Shown here piece by piece: positions 19,759 to 28,189 of a stretch of 37,669 nt of DNA; position 1 is the first letter of the stretch, and each line of letters opens with the position of its first letter. Where the stretch lies: contig JAHLWZ010000961.1 in NCBI GenBank assembly GCA_020536535.1, positions 1-37,669 on the forward strand, read 5' to 3'. Source of the stretch: Pelomyxa schiedti (taxonomy: Eukaryota; Evosea; Pelobiontida; Pelomyxidae). Below the pieces are notes generated by a model, which made no database searches, was not told the DNA's origin, and saw nothing but the letters and a program-made list of their open reading frames with translations. Made by a program: the position numbers and the translations under genes.

Positions 19759-21074
19759 TCAACGTGAAACAAATTTCACAAGTACAAACGCAACAACAAG
19801 TAGGATAAGGAGTGGCAGAACATGGCTTATGGGAATGACACCCAGCCAGGACTTGATAGCACACACAGAGTTGTGGTGGATTTCTGAAGTTGTCCAGTTG
19901 TTCTGAGGGCAATCAGAACCCGTTGGAATGACTATATCAGCCGGCTGAGTTGCCCTAGTGATTACATCTGGCGGTGGTAGTGGCATTGAGGTATGGAATT
20001 GGCGGCCCTGGGCACATGGAACCCTCAGTGCTTTGAAGGGGCACAGTGCAACACACCGGGAACAGCCGAGGCAGTTGCGAGATATTGAAGGGGTTCCGCT
20101 ATCCGGTAGTGTGATTGCACTGACCGGACAAACTCTGGTGCAGAGGCCGCACTTGGTGCACATAGAAGTATCCACTCTTACACGCCCTACAATGTGGGGT
20201 AACATCTGGTATTATGGTGTGAGGTGAGAAAAAGGAGTAGGTGGCATACCGATGGCTTGAAAAGCCTGGCACTGAAACGCTCCCAGAGTGTAGGGGATAG
20301 TTGGGAGACCTAACAAAAGTGTTATATGATTGGCATTGTGGTTTGAGTCATCTTACGGGGGTGAAAGAATTGTCTGCAATGGCTTTCTTGAGTGATGAAC
20401 CAAAATTAGTAAACTGTTCTATCTCTGTGTATCCCCATTTCCATTGTTTCCCTTTCTGGGGAAGGTTCCATGGGAAAGTTGGTGGAGCTCTTGAATAGCA
20501 CAGCTGAGCAAAAACAGTCCCTCCTTTTATGGAGATTAAGTTTTTTAGCTGTTCGCCGGCCATGATCGCTGAGGATGATGCCGTGACAACCACAAAGCAA
20601 CGTTTTTGCTGGAAATAATCATCTCCTAGCTTGGTATAACCAATTAGGGAAAAAAATTACCAGGTAACATAAAAACAAACTGAGCCAGAAAGAAAGAAAA
20701 TGGCCTCCCATAATACTAGTGATAAAACATACCCTGAGCATCAAAGCAACGAAAGGCGGTGGCAGCTGTGAGCACCACACAGGGGCCGCGAAGCCAACAA
20801 TGTCGGATACCATAATGGCGTCTCTGGTGGCAATAAACTGGCACTTGTCGCAGCAGCCACACGGGGAGGCCCCGCTACAATACGCATTGAGAACGGCTGC
20901 TGCGTTTTGCAATTGTGGGTGCTCCTTGAACCACGAGTAGCGCGAGGCCGGCACAGCGTCGACGAGGTCGACCGCCGAAAATGGAGCCGGTGGAGCCATG
21001 AGCTCACGTGCAATTGATGCACAAGCTAGCCTCGTGTTCCCAGTGTGCGAATAGCACACAAGGCACCCCTTCAT
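19759..21074 (-). CDS. flavodoxin plus 2[4Fe-4S] ferredoxin fusion (EFR1 family) with C-terminal membrane anchor
   Basis: A small electron-transfer protein type common in anaerobic bacteria and anaerobic protists. Exons 21074-20733, 20608-20357, 20309-20250 and 20205-19759 join to 366 residues. The N-terminus is flavodoxin-like: CLVCYSHTGNTRL is the FMN phosphate loop, and FVVVTASSSA a later strand. A Cys-rich insertion (CSGASPCGCCDKC) precedes the MVSDIVGFAAPVW strand. The C-terminal half has two complete cluster motifs, CTKCGLCTRVCP and CLGCSRCVALCP. The last 30 residues are a hydrophobic helix (VIPISHVLPLLILLVVAF) with a short basic end, which would make it a tail-anchored protein exposing the redox domains to the cytosol. 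The partner enzyme is unknown. Confidence 0.88.
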
Positions 21075-21400
21075 CGATCAAAAAAGAACGGCGTTCTTCG
21101 CGGTTGAAATCTTGAAGATTTTGGAGGGTTCTCGGTTGCTGGTGAGATAGACTTTAGATCGCGGGATTAGAATGGCAAGAGATTCCACCAAAGCTAAGCT
21201 TGACACCTTTGGCACCATTCCCCTGCGTAGCATTTATCAGATCTCCGTTTCAACGAGATCACAATGGTAGTTAAATTGGTTGAGAAATTGAGTGTTGAAT
21301 AAAGTATTGTTGCGTTTGAGTTATTTGGTCTTGTGAAGGAAAAGCTAAGTCGCTATTACGAGCGTCGTGTAGGAGAAACACGAGTGGGGAAAGGAAAAAC
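21075..21400. promoter_or_regulatory. divergent intergenic region of EFR1-type and 21401 genes
   Basis: 326 bp separate two divergent starts, so both promoters should be here. No clear motif was identified. It contains a 32-codon ATG-initiated frame on the + strand (21172-21270), judged too weak to call a gene. Confidence 0.45.
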
Positions 21401-22621
21401 ATGGACGACACACCTGGAACACAGCCCATTATTACGGTTCACCTCAATGCACGAGAGCAGTTTTTTGCTCTGGCAGTTTCGTCCCACGTTCATTGCGGTG
21501 CCAAAAGCCTCGCCCGCGGGGTCACGTCCCGGCCGGTGCTGTTGCGGTACTTATGGGACCTGCTGTTCTCGCCCCCGCCCACAATTGCGTTCGGCGTGGT
21601 CGTTTCCGCGCTCATGTCCACCGCCGAAGCCGTCCGCAGCAAAATAATGTCGTTCAGCGTGTCTTCCACACTCGGGGGCGTTTTGACAGAACCCCCGGTC
21701 TACGTCAGTATCGTGTGGCAGGACAACACCGAGGACTTCGGATTTACGTGTGTGAGGGACCTTTCTGGAAGCCAGTTATGGGTCGTGGAGAAGCTCAGGG
21801 TAAAGGCGCAACAGGCAACGGTTTACTGGAAAAGGCTTATCACAAGCAGAGACCACGTGATGAGGTTCCTGGAACACATTGAATCAATGGATTCTGTCAA
21901 TGCAGTGAGTAGCAAGTGGCTGATTCATGGTGACTTGGGAAGAGCTGGTCTGGAAGTGCGCAGCCTTTTTACGCTTGAGGACAGCGCAAAGACATTGGGG
22001 ATTCCGGATGGCGGCCCTGGAACACTGGAAAGTGTACCACCAGAAAGAATGTTCTTCAACAGGAACAACTGGGATGAGGCTGTGGTTGTGACCCAGGGAT
22101 ACGTTTTTGTGGTGATTGATGTGGCACAGTCATTTAATGATGGGGTTGCGAAAGTATTGAGCGAGACACGGTGGAATAAATCAAGTTCATTCGGCGACAT
22201 GGAGAAAGTGCTGGTGTTCAACATGAAGAAGAAGGGTAGTGGCTCCCAGAGGCGGTTTATTGTTCTGGTGGAATCTTGGGAGGACTTTGGTTTTGCATTG
22301 TTTTATGTTGATGAGGGCACTGGAACTTCGGAGAAGATCTGTGCCCAGGTCTGGGGGCTGTCACAGCTGAACGAAACCATGTTCTGCGTGTCACTACCCA
22401 CAAAGTATGAATTGTGGGATGTAAACAACACAGAGAACCCACTGTGGAGCTTTCCGCTTGGAAATGCACGAATTGTCACGGCAGAGTGCGGATTCCTGTT
22501 TCGTTGCACAGAGGGTGGGGCTGTGGTTGAAGTGACGCAGGCATCAACAGGAAACCTCGTGGTGTCCCTCAGCCACCTTCCCCCCAAGAACACAACCTCT
22601 ATCTCTGGATTTGTTTTCTAA
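21401..22621 (+). CDS. intronless protein of an unnamed divergent family (paralogue of 28190-29398)
   Basis: One uninterrupted frame of 406 codons, remarkable among multi-exon neighbours. I do not recognise a named domain. The N-terminus (AREQFFALAVSSHVHCGAKS, a short linker, then LLRYLWDLLF) has the spacing of an F-box-like helical start and aligns with the start of the protein at 28190-29398 (ARDQFVALACGVLVRRC). The remainder is rich in short beta strands with Trp and Gly turns (VYVSIVWQDNTEDFGFTCV, RFIVLVESWEDFGF, NPLWSFPLG), suggesting a beta-propeller-like fold; that is inference. There is no signal peptide or membrane helix. The ATG at 21401 is the first in the frame. Lack of introns could reflect retroposition or a family-wide trait. 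Confidence 0.75.
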   Translation: MDDTPGTQPIITVHLNAREQFFALAVSSHVHCGAKSLARGVTSRPVLLRYLWDLLFSPPPTIAFGVVVSALMSTAEAVRSKIMSFSVSSTLGGVLTEPPVYVSIVWQDNTEDFGFTCVRDLSGSQLWVVEKLRVKAQQATVYWKRLITSRDHVMRFLEHIESMDSVNAVSSKWLIHGDLGRAGLEVRSLFTLEDSAKTLGIPDGGPGTLESVPPERMFFNRNNWDEAVVVTQGYVFVVIDVAQSFNDGVAKVLSETRWNKSSSFGDMEKVLVFNMKKKGSGSQRRFIVLVESWEDFGFALFYVDEGTGTSEKICAQVWGLSQLNETMFCVSLPTKYELWDVNNTENPLWSFPLGNARIVTAECGFLFRCTEGGAVVEVTQASTGNLVVSLSHLPPKNTTSISGFVF

Positions 22622-22899
22622 TAATGGTGGCTCTGTGTCGTTGCAACTGCAACGCTCCCAAAACCACCTTTTCCTGATAAAGTTGGTTTTGGTAAAGGAG
22701 GGTTGTGTAAAGAAAATAATCATTTTTTAAAACAAACAGAAAAACCAAGCTCGACCCAGCAACTTGGTTGTCGACACCGGGTTGTACAACCCGCCCAAAT
22801 GGGCAATATCCATGTCCAAGGGTCTGCAATGAGGGTCATTCCCAGTTGAGTTTTTTTCTGTTTTTAGTCATTAGTTGACTTGACCCAGCATCCACTGAA
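22622..22899. other. intergenic spacer with palindromes
   Basis: 278 bp with no gene seen. It contains a 16-bp palindrome (22778-22793) and an ACCAAG/CTTGGT hairpin around 22744-22768. Confidence 0.4.
22778..22793. repeat. 16-bp perfect palindrome
   Basis: CGGGTTGTACAACCCG reads the same on both strands. It lies 107 bp before the start of the GTPase gene. It may be a protein-binding site or chance. Confidence 0.55.
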
Positions 22900-25413
22900 A
22901 TGGCTCATGATGGCAGCACCGCAGATGACTCTGAGCCTGACCTCGATTCCAGCCGGCGGCTGGCAAAATTTTGTGGAGATTCATTTGTATTCAGCGAGGG
23001 ACTGCCCCACTGTATCGAGGAGATCTCAAACAGTCCAGCACTCTCAACTTTTGTTGTAAGCTTCCTTGGCCGAACGCAGGCCGGCAAATCCACCTTGTGC
23101 AGGTTCTTGCTGAACCCCAAGGGGGACCTCTTTGGTAAGTCCATCAGGTTGATTTATTCCAAGGTTCTGACTCTTTTCGCTAACATTTGATATTTTCATT
23201 GTAACAGCCCACAAATTGGAAATACTACTGAAAGTAAAACTCGTGGAGTATGCTGGTACTCTGTTGATATATTTATTGAGCCAGAGGCGTTACCTTCACA
23301 ATCAAGTGAGAGCACCCAAGGTTACCCTCTGGACGCAGGTACAACGACTCAGGCTCTCATTTCCTCTACTACTCCCACAATGAGTACAGCTACCACTGAC
23401 GCTACAACTACCTCAACTACTCAGACCCTCCCCCCATCTCCTCCACTCTCCCAAAATACATCACCACTCTCCTCTGGAACACAAGAACAGAGCGATCAAT
23501 TCGTTCCTACAGCCCCGCCTTTGGCGGACTTGCCCTTGAGCGGTGAACCTGTGTCTTCACCTGTACCAGAGCCATCACTAGTTGAGGGAAGTTGTAGCAT
23601 CCCTCCAAATCAAAGCACTGATGCTCCAACAAGACTCGGGAGCTCTTCATCTCAGATACCAACGACTCAGAGAGGTTACTTAATAACCATAATAGTACTG
23701 GACTGGGAAGGCTGTGGTGAGGCAACAAGCAAGGTTTGTGACCGACTTCTTGTCTGTTAGTTGCCTCTGCAAACCATGAGTTTAACAGGCCAATTTTGTA
23801 TTTCCAAGACTTGGGCACCTTACATCCTCAGTTCTAGTTTGGGTTACTACTGGTGCTCTAGCAGAAGGGTTGACTGAACTCAGTGGTCTTTGTGAGAACG
23901 CAAGAATTGACATGGCTGATGTATTGATTTTTATTTTCGAATTTCTGTTTCACCACCAGAAAGGTCACGCAAAAGCCAGTCCTCGTTGTTGTTTTCAATA
24001 ACAAGACCAAAAGTGAATACGAAGTGCTTCGAAAAACAGACATTAGGACAAGGGTATTAAAAAAAATTCCAAACTGGGAAGAAATATTCCAGGACATACA
24101 AGTTCTCGTTATCCCCGCCACTGAGAACCCAAATTTTGGAACCCAATTGAATCACTTTTATGTATTTCTGAGATTCTCTGATTTTTGGTGACTCCTGTTT
24201 GAAGGGTCAAATTCGGGAGCTGCAGTCCCAAGTCTATTTCCATCTTACACCAAGACAGTGGCTGGACACTTTTTGTTCCATCGGGCCATTGGTGTGTTTC
24301 ATTTCTCCATATAGATCGAATTGTCATTCCTGAGAAGGTGGCGGACGGAAAGCCTGTTCACATGTGTAAAATTATGGACCAAGCAAAACAATATTCCCTG
24401 AATTCTTACCCACTCTCTGTTGGAGTGATTGCTTTTTCAGAAAAAGCACCTTTAAAAACATGCACCGACGATGTTTTTAATCAGGCATTTCAATTTGGAC
24501 AGGAGGCCCTTGCAAGGGAACTTGCTGTGTTTCAGGTCTATTACAGCTGTGACAAACCCCAGGTTAGCAGACCCAATTAAATGTCTTTTGAACTTATGTC
24601 TTCCCAGATGTTACATATCATTCAGATGTACCTTAATGAAATGGAAGAATCAAAGCCTTGCAGTCAATGCACTTTCAAAAAGAAATTTCATCCAAAGAAC
24701 CACCCTTTCCAAACAACCATTGAATCTGCTGAGAAGATGTACTCATCTGCCCGATGGATCTATGACGTTGAGGAAAACTGCAAGTACTTACATACCGCCC
24801 AGGTACTTCACTTACACCCACTACCCACTTTTTTCTCATCTGCCAACAGGTTATTAATGTGCCCACAGGAAAAGGTAAGTTTCTTTCTTTGCGCCCCACT
24901 GCCTTGAAAGAGGAGAATCAAGAAAAATACTCTGCGTTGATTGACCTGGCGAATGGGGACACCCTCAAGGTTACTTCTACCATAATGAAAATCAACACGT
25001 TAATTCCAAATCAGGACAAACTGAAATTCGGAGGAGGTGTTGCTACTGGGGCAATTTGTGGAGCTTGTGTAGTTGCCCCTGCTGCAGCATTTATCGCTGG
25101 GTGCACTTTTGGGCTTGGTCTCCCCGTCAGTCTTCTAATCGAGGGTGTGTCGGCTTCCCCCTGTCCGGGTGTGTACTTTGAGTAACAGTCTACTCACATG
25201 GCACTAGGGTCTGGAGCTGCTGTAGGAGCAGCTGTGGGTCTTGGTATTGGCGCTCTTGCTGGCTGTGCGACTTCTTACATTGCAAATAAGCATTTCTGTC
25301 AAAGGCAAAAGCTACTCTCGGACCAAGTCATTCACCACGAAATCTTTGCTGTCTGGTACCAAGAAAACCCCTTAATGATGAAAATCTGGAAAAAGAAAAC
25401 AAAACGGTCGTAA
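22900..25413 (+). CDS. GBP-like large GTPase with C-terminal glycine-zipper membrane hairpin
   Basis: The N-terminal part follows guanylate-binding protein/atlastin order: P-loop GRTQAGKST (about residue 57), then TESKTRGVCWYSVD (switch region), then IIVLDWEGCGE (DxxG), then LVWVTTGALAEGL and VLVVVF-NNK as a possible nucleotide-base motif. A Ser/Thr/Pro-rich stretch of about 130 residues (23270-23660) lies between switch I and DxxG, inside the G domain. The middle is charged and helical, with CSQC and FKKKFHPKNHPF. The C-terminus has two Gly/Ala-rich hydrophobic segments (FGGGVATGAICGACVV... and GSGAAVGAAVGLGIGALAG), a glycine-zipper hairpin likely to insert in a membrane. About eight short introns were placed by phase; the first junction (near 23134-23208) needs a non-consensus donor or a one-base sequencing error. 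Function is unknown; membrane remodelling is the natural guess. Confidence 0.75.
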
Positions 25414-25449
25414 CCACAGATCCTCTTTTTGTTTGTTTATTTCCCACTT

Positions 25450-26553
25450 ATGGCAGACACCGAACAAACAAAAGGCTCAACGTCTCCTACAACAGAAGAG
25501 ACCGAGGACCACAACCAACAGCAGTCACAAAAGGCCGAGAGTACGGAAGCAACAAACAACGACACTGTCGGTCTCACTGTGGATTCGAACACACCAGCAG
25601 AGCGACCCACCCGCGACACGCAAGTAGCGGGAGAGATCTCTACGGACGCTACGCAGCCGGAAACCGCTACTACGAGCAAAGACGCTGCCTACGAGCCTCG
25701 CCAAAGCGACGGTTCAAGCGCCGCACCAACAGAAAATTCGCAGGCAGTGGTACCGGCCACGCGTGGGAGAGAAGGAGAAGAACAAACAGAAAAAGGAAAA
25801 ATCGAGGATGTTGCCACTGGACCGGGGTCTGAATCTGTTTCCACAACTTCGCAGGCTTCTACTGCTGCTCCTTCAACTTCAAAATCACAGTCTCGCTCCC
25901 GATCTAACTCACGGTCTCGTTCGAGTTCTAGCAGTTCCAGCTCCAAGTCACGGTCTAGGTCTCGTTCACATTCACGTCACGCTTCTCGTTCTCGATCGCG
26001 ATCGGTCTCCAAATCCCCTCCCCCAGTTGCACAACCAAGGAGGAGGCGGAAACCAGAAGCCTTGACGGCTGTGGCAAATAAGATTGAAGGAGTTGCTACC
26101 ACAGTGGCTACAAACATAAGTGGCGTAGCGACGACTGTGACCTCCACTGCTGGCGGTGTTGCCACCAATGTCACCTCAACAGTAGGGGGAGTGGCAACCA
26201 ATGTAACTTCTAGTGTGGGTGTTGTAGCAAGCACTGTATCGACCAATGTTTCTGGGTTGGCAACATCTGTTTCAACAAATGTATCTGGACTAGCAACATC
26301 CGTTTCAACAAATGTGACCGAAGTCGCACAGGATGTGGCAGATGTGGCAATCGAGATTGCGCAAGTGGCTTCTGGGACTGTTATGGCTGCTGGTCACGCA
26401 CTCTTCGACCTCTCAAACAAGACAACTCTGGACAGATTTTCTGATCGCACAGCAAGAATAGCCAAGAAGGTTTACCCATCAAATTTGGCAGCTTTGATGA
26501 AGGTATGCAGAGTGATGAAAGGCAGAGACAGTGCAAACGCACCAACAGAGTAG
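25450..26553 (+). CDS. RS-domain protein with perilipin/synuclein-like 11-residue repeats
   Basis: A single exon of 367 residues, starting 36 bp after the GTPase gene stops. Residues 1-140 are acidic, Thr/Glu/Gln-rich and disordered. Residues 143-192 are an Arg-Ser domain (repeated RSRS and a poly-Ser run) ending in a PRRRRK basic patch. From about residue 214 come at least seven tandem 11-residue repeats of the form G-V/L-A-T-x-V-x-[ST]-x-[VAI]-[GS] (GVATTVATNIS, GVATTVTSTAG, GVATNVTSTVG, GLATSVSTNVS twice). Such 11-mers form extended amphipathic 3-11 helices in perilipins, synucleins and LEA proteins and bind lipid droplets or membranes. A short C-terminal basic helix follows. The repeat call is direct; lipid binding is inference. 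No known family combines an RS domain with this array to my knowledge. Confidence 0.8.
   Translation: MADTEQTKGSTSPTTEETEDHNQQQSQKAESTEATNNDTVGLTVDSNTPAERPTRDTQVAGEISTDATQPETATTSKDAAYEPRQSDGSSAAPTENSQAVVPATRGREGEEQTEKGKIEDVATGPGSESVSTTSQASTAAPSTSKSQSRSRSNSRSRSSSSSSSSKSRSRSRSHSRHASRSRSRSVSKSPPPVAQPRRRRKPEALTAVANKIEGVATTVATNISGVATTVTSTAGGVATNVTSTVGGVATNVTSSVGVVASTVSTNVSGLATSVSTNVSGLATSVSTNVTEVAQDVADVAIEIAQVASGTVMAAGHALFDLSNKTTLDRFSDRTARIAKKVYPSNLAALMKVCRVMKGRDSANAPTE
26089..26352 (+). repeat. tandem 33-bp repeats encoding 11-residue units
   Basis: Seven clear units and one degenerate unit of 33 bp, in frame. Units 6 and 7 encode the identical GLATSVSTNV core; others differ by synonymous and conservative changes, so the array is not freshly expanded. 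Confidence 0.8.
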
Positions 26554-26688
26554 GAGTTTTAAAAAAGTATGGGATACCATTATTTCCATAAGCTTCTGGA
26601 TCAGAGTACTGTGGTCATATGGATCTTCAGTCACGATTTATCTGCTGCTGACTTATGACTTATATCTTTACAGCTGGTATTTATTTAC

Positions 26689-27676
26689 ATGAATGAAAAT
26701 CAATTTTTAATCCTTTCAAAAAGGGGTGAGCTCACATATAATTCTACTGCTACTGACACTGAAAATTCTCACAGTATTTTGTGGGCAAACCCATCACCGG
26801 ACTGTTATAACTGGACTAGAGTACGATCCACAAAAGATAAAAATTCGCATTTTCATATACCTGTTCAGATTCACTGTGCGGATGAAGTCTTTATGGAGCA
26901 GGAGAAACAAGATGGGCACATTACATCAATCACAGGGCTGTATGCAATTGGAGTTACTGCATCAATGGTGCTCTTATGTCTGTCTTTTATCATCACCGAC
27001 ACCTTCTTGATATTCTTCAGAAAACCTGGTGCACAGTACATTGAAGTACGCCGGGCTCTCTTTTTACAACTCTAAAAAACCAAAAGCATATCTCCAATAC
27101 TATGACTATAGACTTGTTTGCTGTTATCTACAACGACATGAAAAACAACTTCAAGTGGGCGAAGGTGGGCCAGATTGCCTTCTACGTAGCCTTATGTCTA
27201 TTACCATGTGCGACTATACCAATTGTGTAAGTTTATTTTTACCATCAGCAAAACTTAAATGGAATAGAAACCAGTTCCTGATAGATGCCCCTTTTGTACT
27301 TGAGGTTGAAGATATCCCCAACATGTCACCTGACTACTGCCGGTGTGCCTACATGTGGAGTTCTTACTGGCGAACCAAACAATTCGTTGAGTGCACATCG
27401 GCCGCGGTTTTGCTTGTCTACTTATGCTTCTGCACAACATTATGCTACAGTGTCGGTGCGATTCCCTCGTATCTCTGCAACTTAGCATTCCCGGACCAAG
27501 TGAAGGTACTGCAAATAGTGGAGGCACAAAAATCGGACGACGATGATCAAAGTGACAGCGACACTGATGATGATACTGCACAGAACGGCGGGCCAGGGGG
27601 AGGTACCCAAAGCACGCCAACAAGCTCCACCACACATGACCCAGGAGAAAAAACACCCCTACTTCAAAGCCATTGA
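26689..27676 (+). CDS. multi-pass membrane protein with acidic tail and dileucine motif, family not recognised
   Basis: Exons 26689-26820, 26869-27028, 27112-27226 and 27268-27676 join to 271 residues. An extracellular-like first part with Asn-x-Thr sites (YNSTATD, YNWTR) is followed by hydrophobic segments LYAIGVTASMVLLCLSFII, VGQIAFYVALCLLPCATIPI and AAVLLVYLCFCTTLC. Between the last two is a Cys-containing loop (PDYCRCAYMWSSYW). The tail is Asp/Ser-rich (DDDDQSDSDTDDD) and ends EKTPLLQSH, an E-x3-LL type sorting signal that in other eukaryotes directs proteins to lysosomes or endosomes. An upstream exon (ATG at 26569) with matching phase may add about 16 residues. I cannot name the family. 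Confidence 0.6.
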
Positions 27677-27917
27677 GTTGGAGAACACTGTTTTTCGAAT
27701 TCCTAAAACATATTTCCAACTTGGGAATTCCCGAGTCTTTTTAAGTTTCCAAAAGTCCCAGGGGAGACTAAGGGAGACTTGCCCTTCGAGTTTGTCGACA
27801 TTAAAATGCAAAAGAAAGAGAAACTAAAGAAACTAAGTGTTTTCAAACAGAACCGAGGCACAAGTTAAGGTTTAACGCCAAAGCCGATTTTATAAATACA
27901 AACACCTATCAGAAAGA
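27677..27917 (+). other. intergenic stretch with a short open segment
   Basis: A + strand frame of about 50 codons (27715-27867) is open and contains LPFEFVDIKMQKKEKLKKLS, followed by a TAA. It has no ATG near its beginning and no obvious acceptor. It could be a fragment of a lost exon. Otherwise nothing is recognised. Confidence 0.3.
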
Positions 27918-28112
27918 ATGCGGAGCCTTCTCATCATTCTAATGTTGCCACTGTTGGTGATATCTGGCCCAGCAGCATACGCCACCTGTCAGGCTGCATG
28001 TGCTGCAGGATGCGTTGCGTCTTCCGTGGGATTTGTGGCCTGCTACGCAGCGTGCCAAGCGGGGTGCGCTGCATTGCTGGCCATGCCTGAACCATCATGT
28101 GTGATTCTATGA
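27918..28112 (+). CDS. secreted cysteine-rich mini-protein
   Basis: 64 codons from ATG to TGA without intron. Residues 1-22 are a typical signal peptide (basic start, LLIILMLPLLVI core, cleavage near AYA). The mature part has two near-copies of a C-x3-C-x3-C module (CQAACAAGC and CYAACQAGC) in an Ala/Gly/Val background and a last Cys near the C-terminus. Regular Cys spacing with small residues between suggests disulfide-linked or short hydrophobic helices. Similar very short Ala/Gly/Cys-rich secreted peptides occur in fungi and other protists, but I cannot tie it to a named family or function. It converges with the 28190-29398 gene, 77 bp away. Confidence 0.65.
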   Translation: MRSLLIILMLPLLVISGPAAYATCQAACAAGCVASSVGFVACYAACQAGCAALLAMPEPSCVIL

Positions 28113-28189
28113 TCAGTGAATGACCCAGCCAAACAATGTAGATAGTGACGATTAACATGTGTATATTCTGGCTTTTTTTTTCCCCCCAT

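Noticed and set aside
21172-21270. 32-codon ATG-started frame in the divergent intergenic region
   Set aside because: Too short, no recognisable motif and no supporting context beyond an ATG and a TAG.
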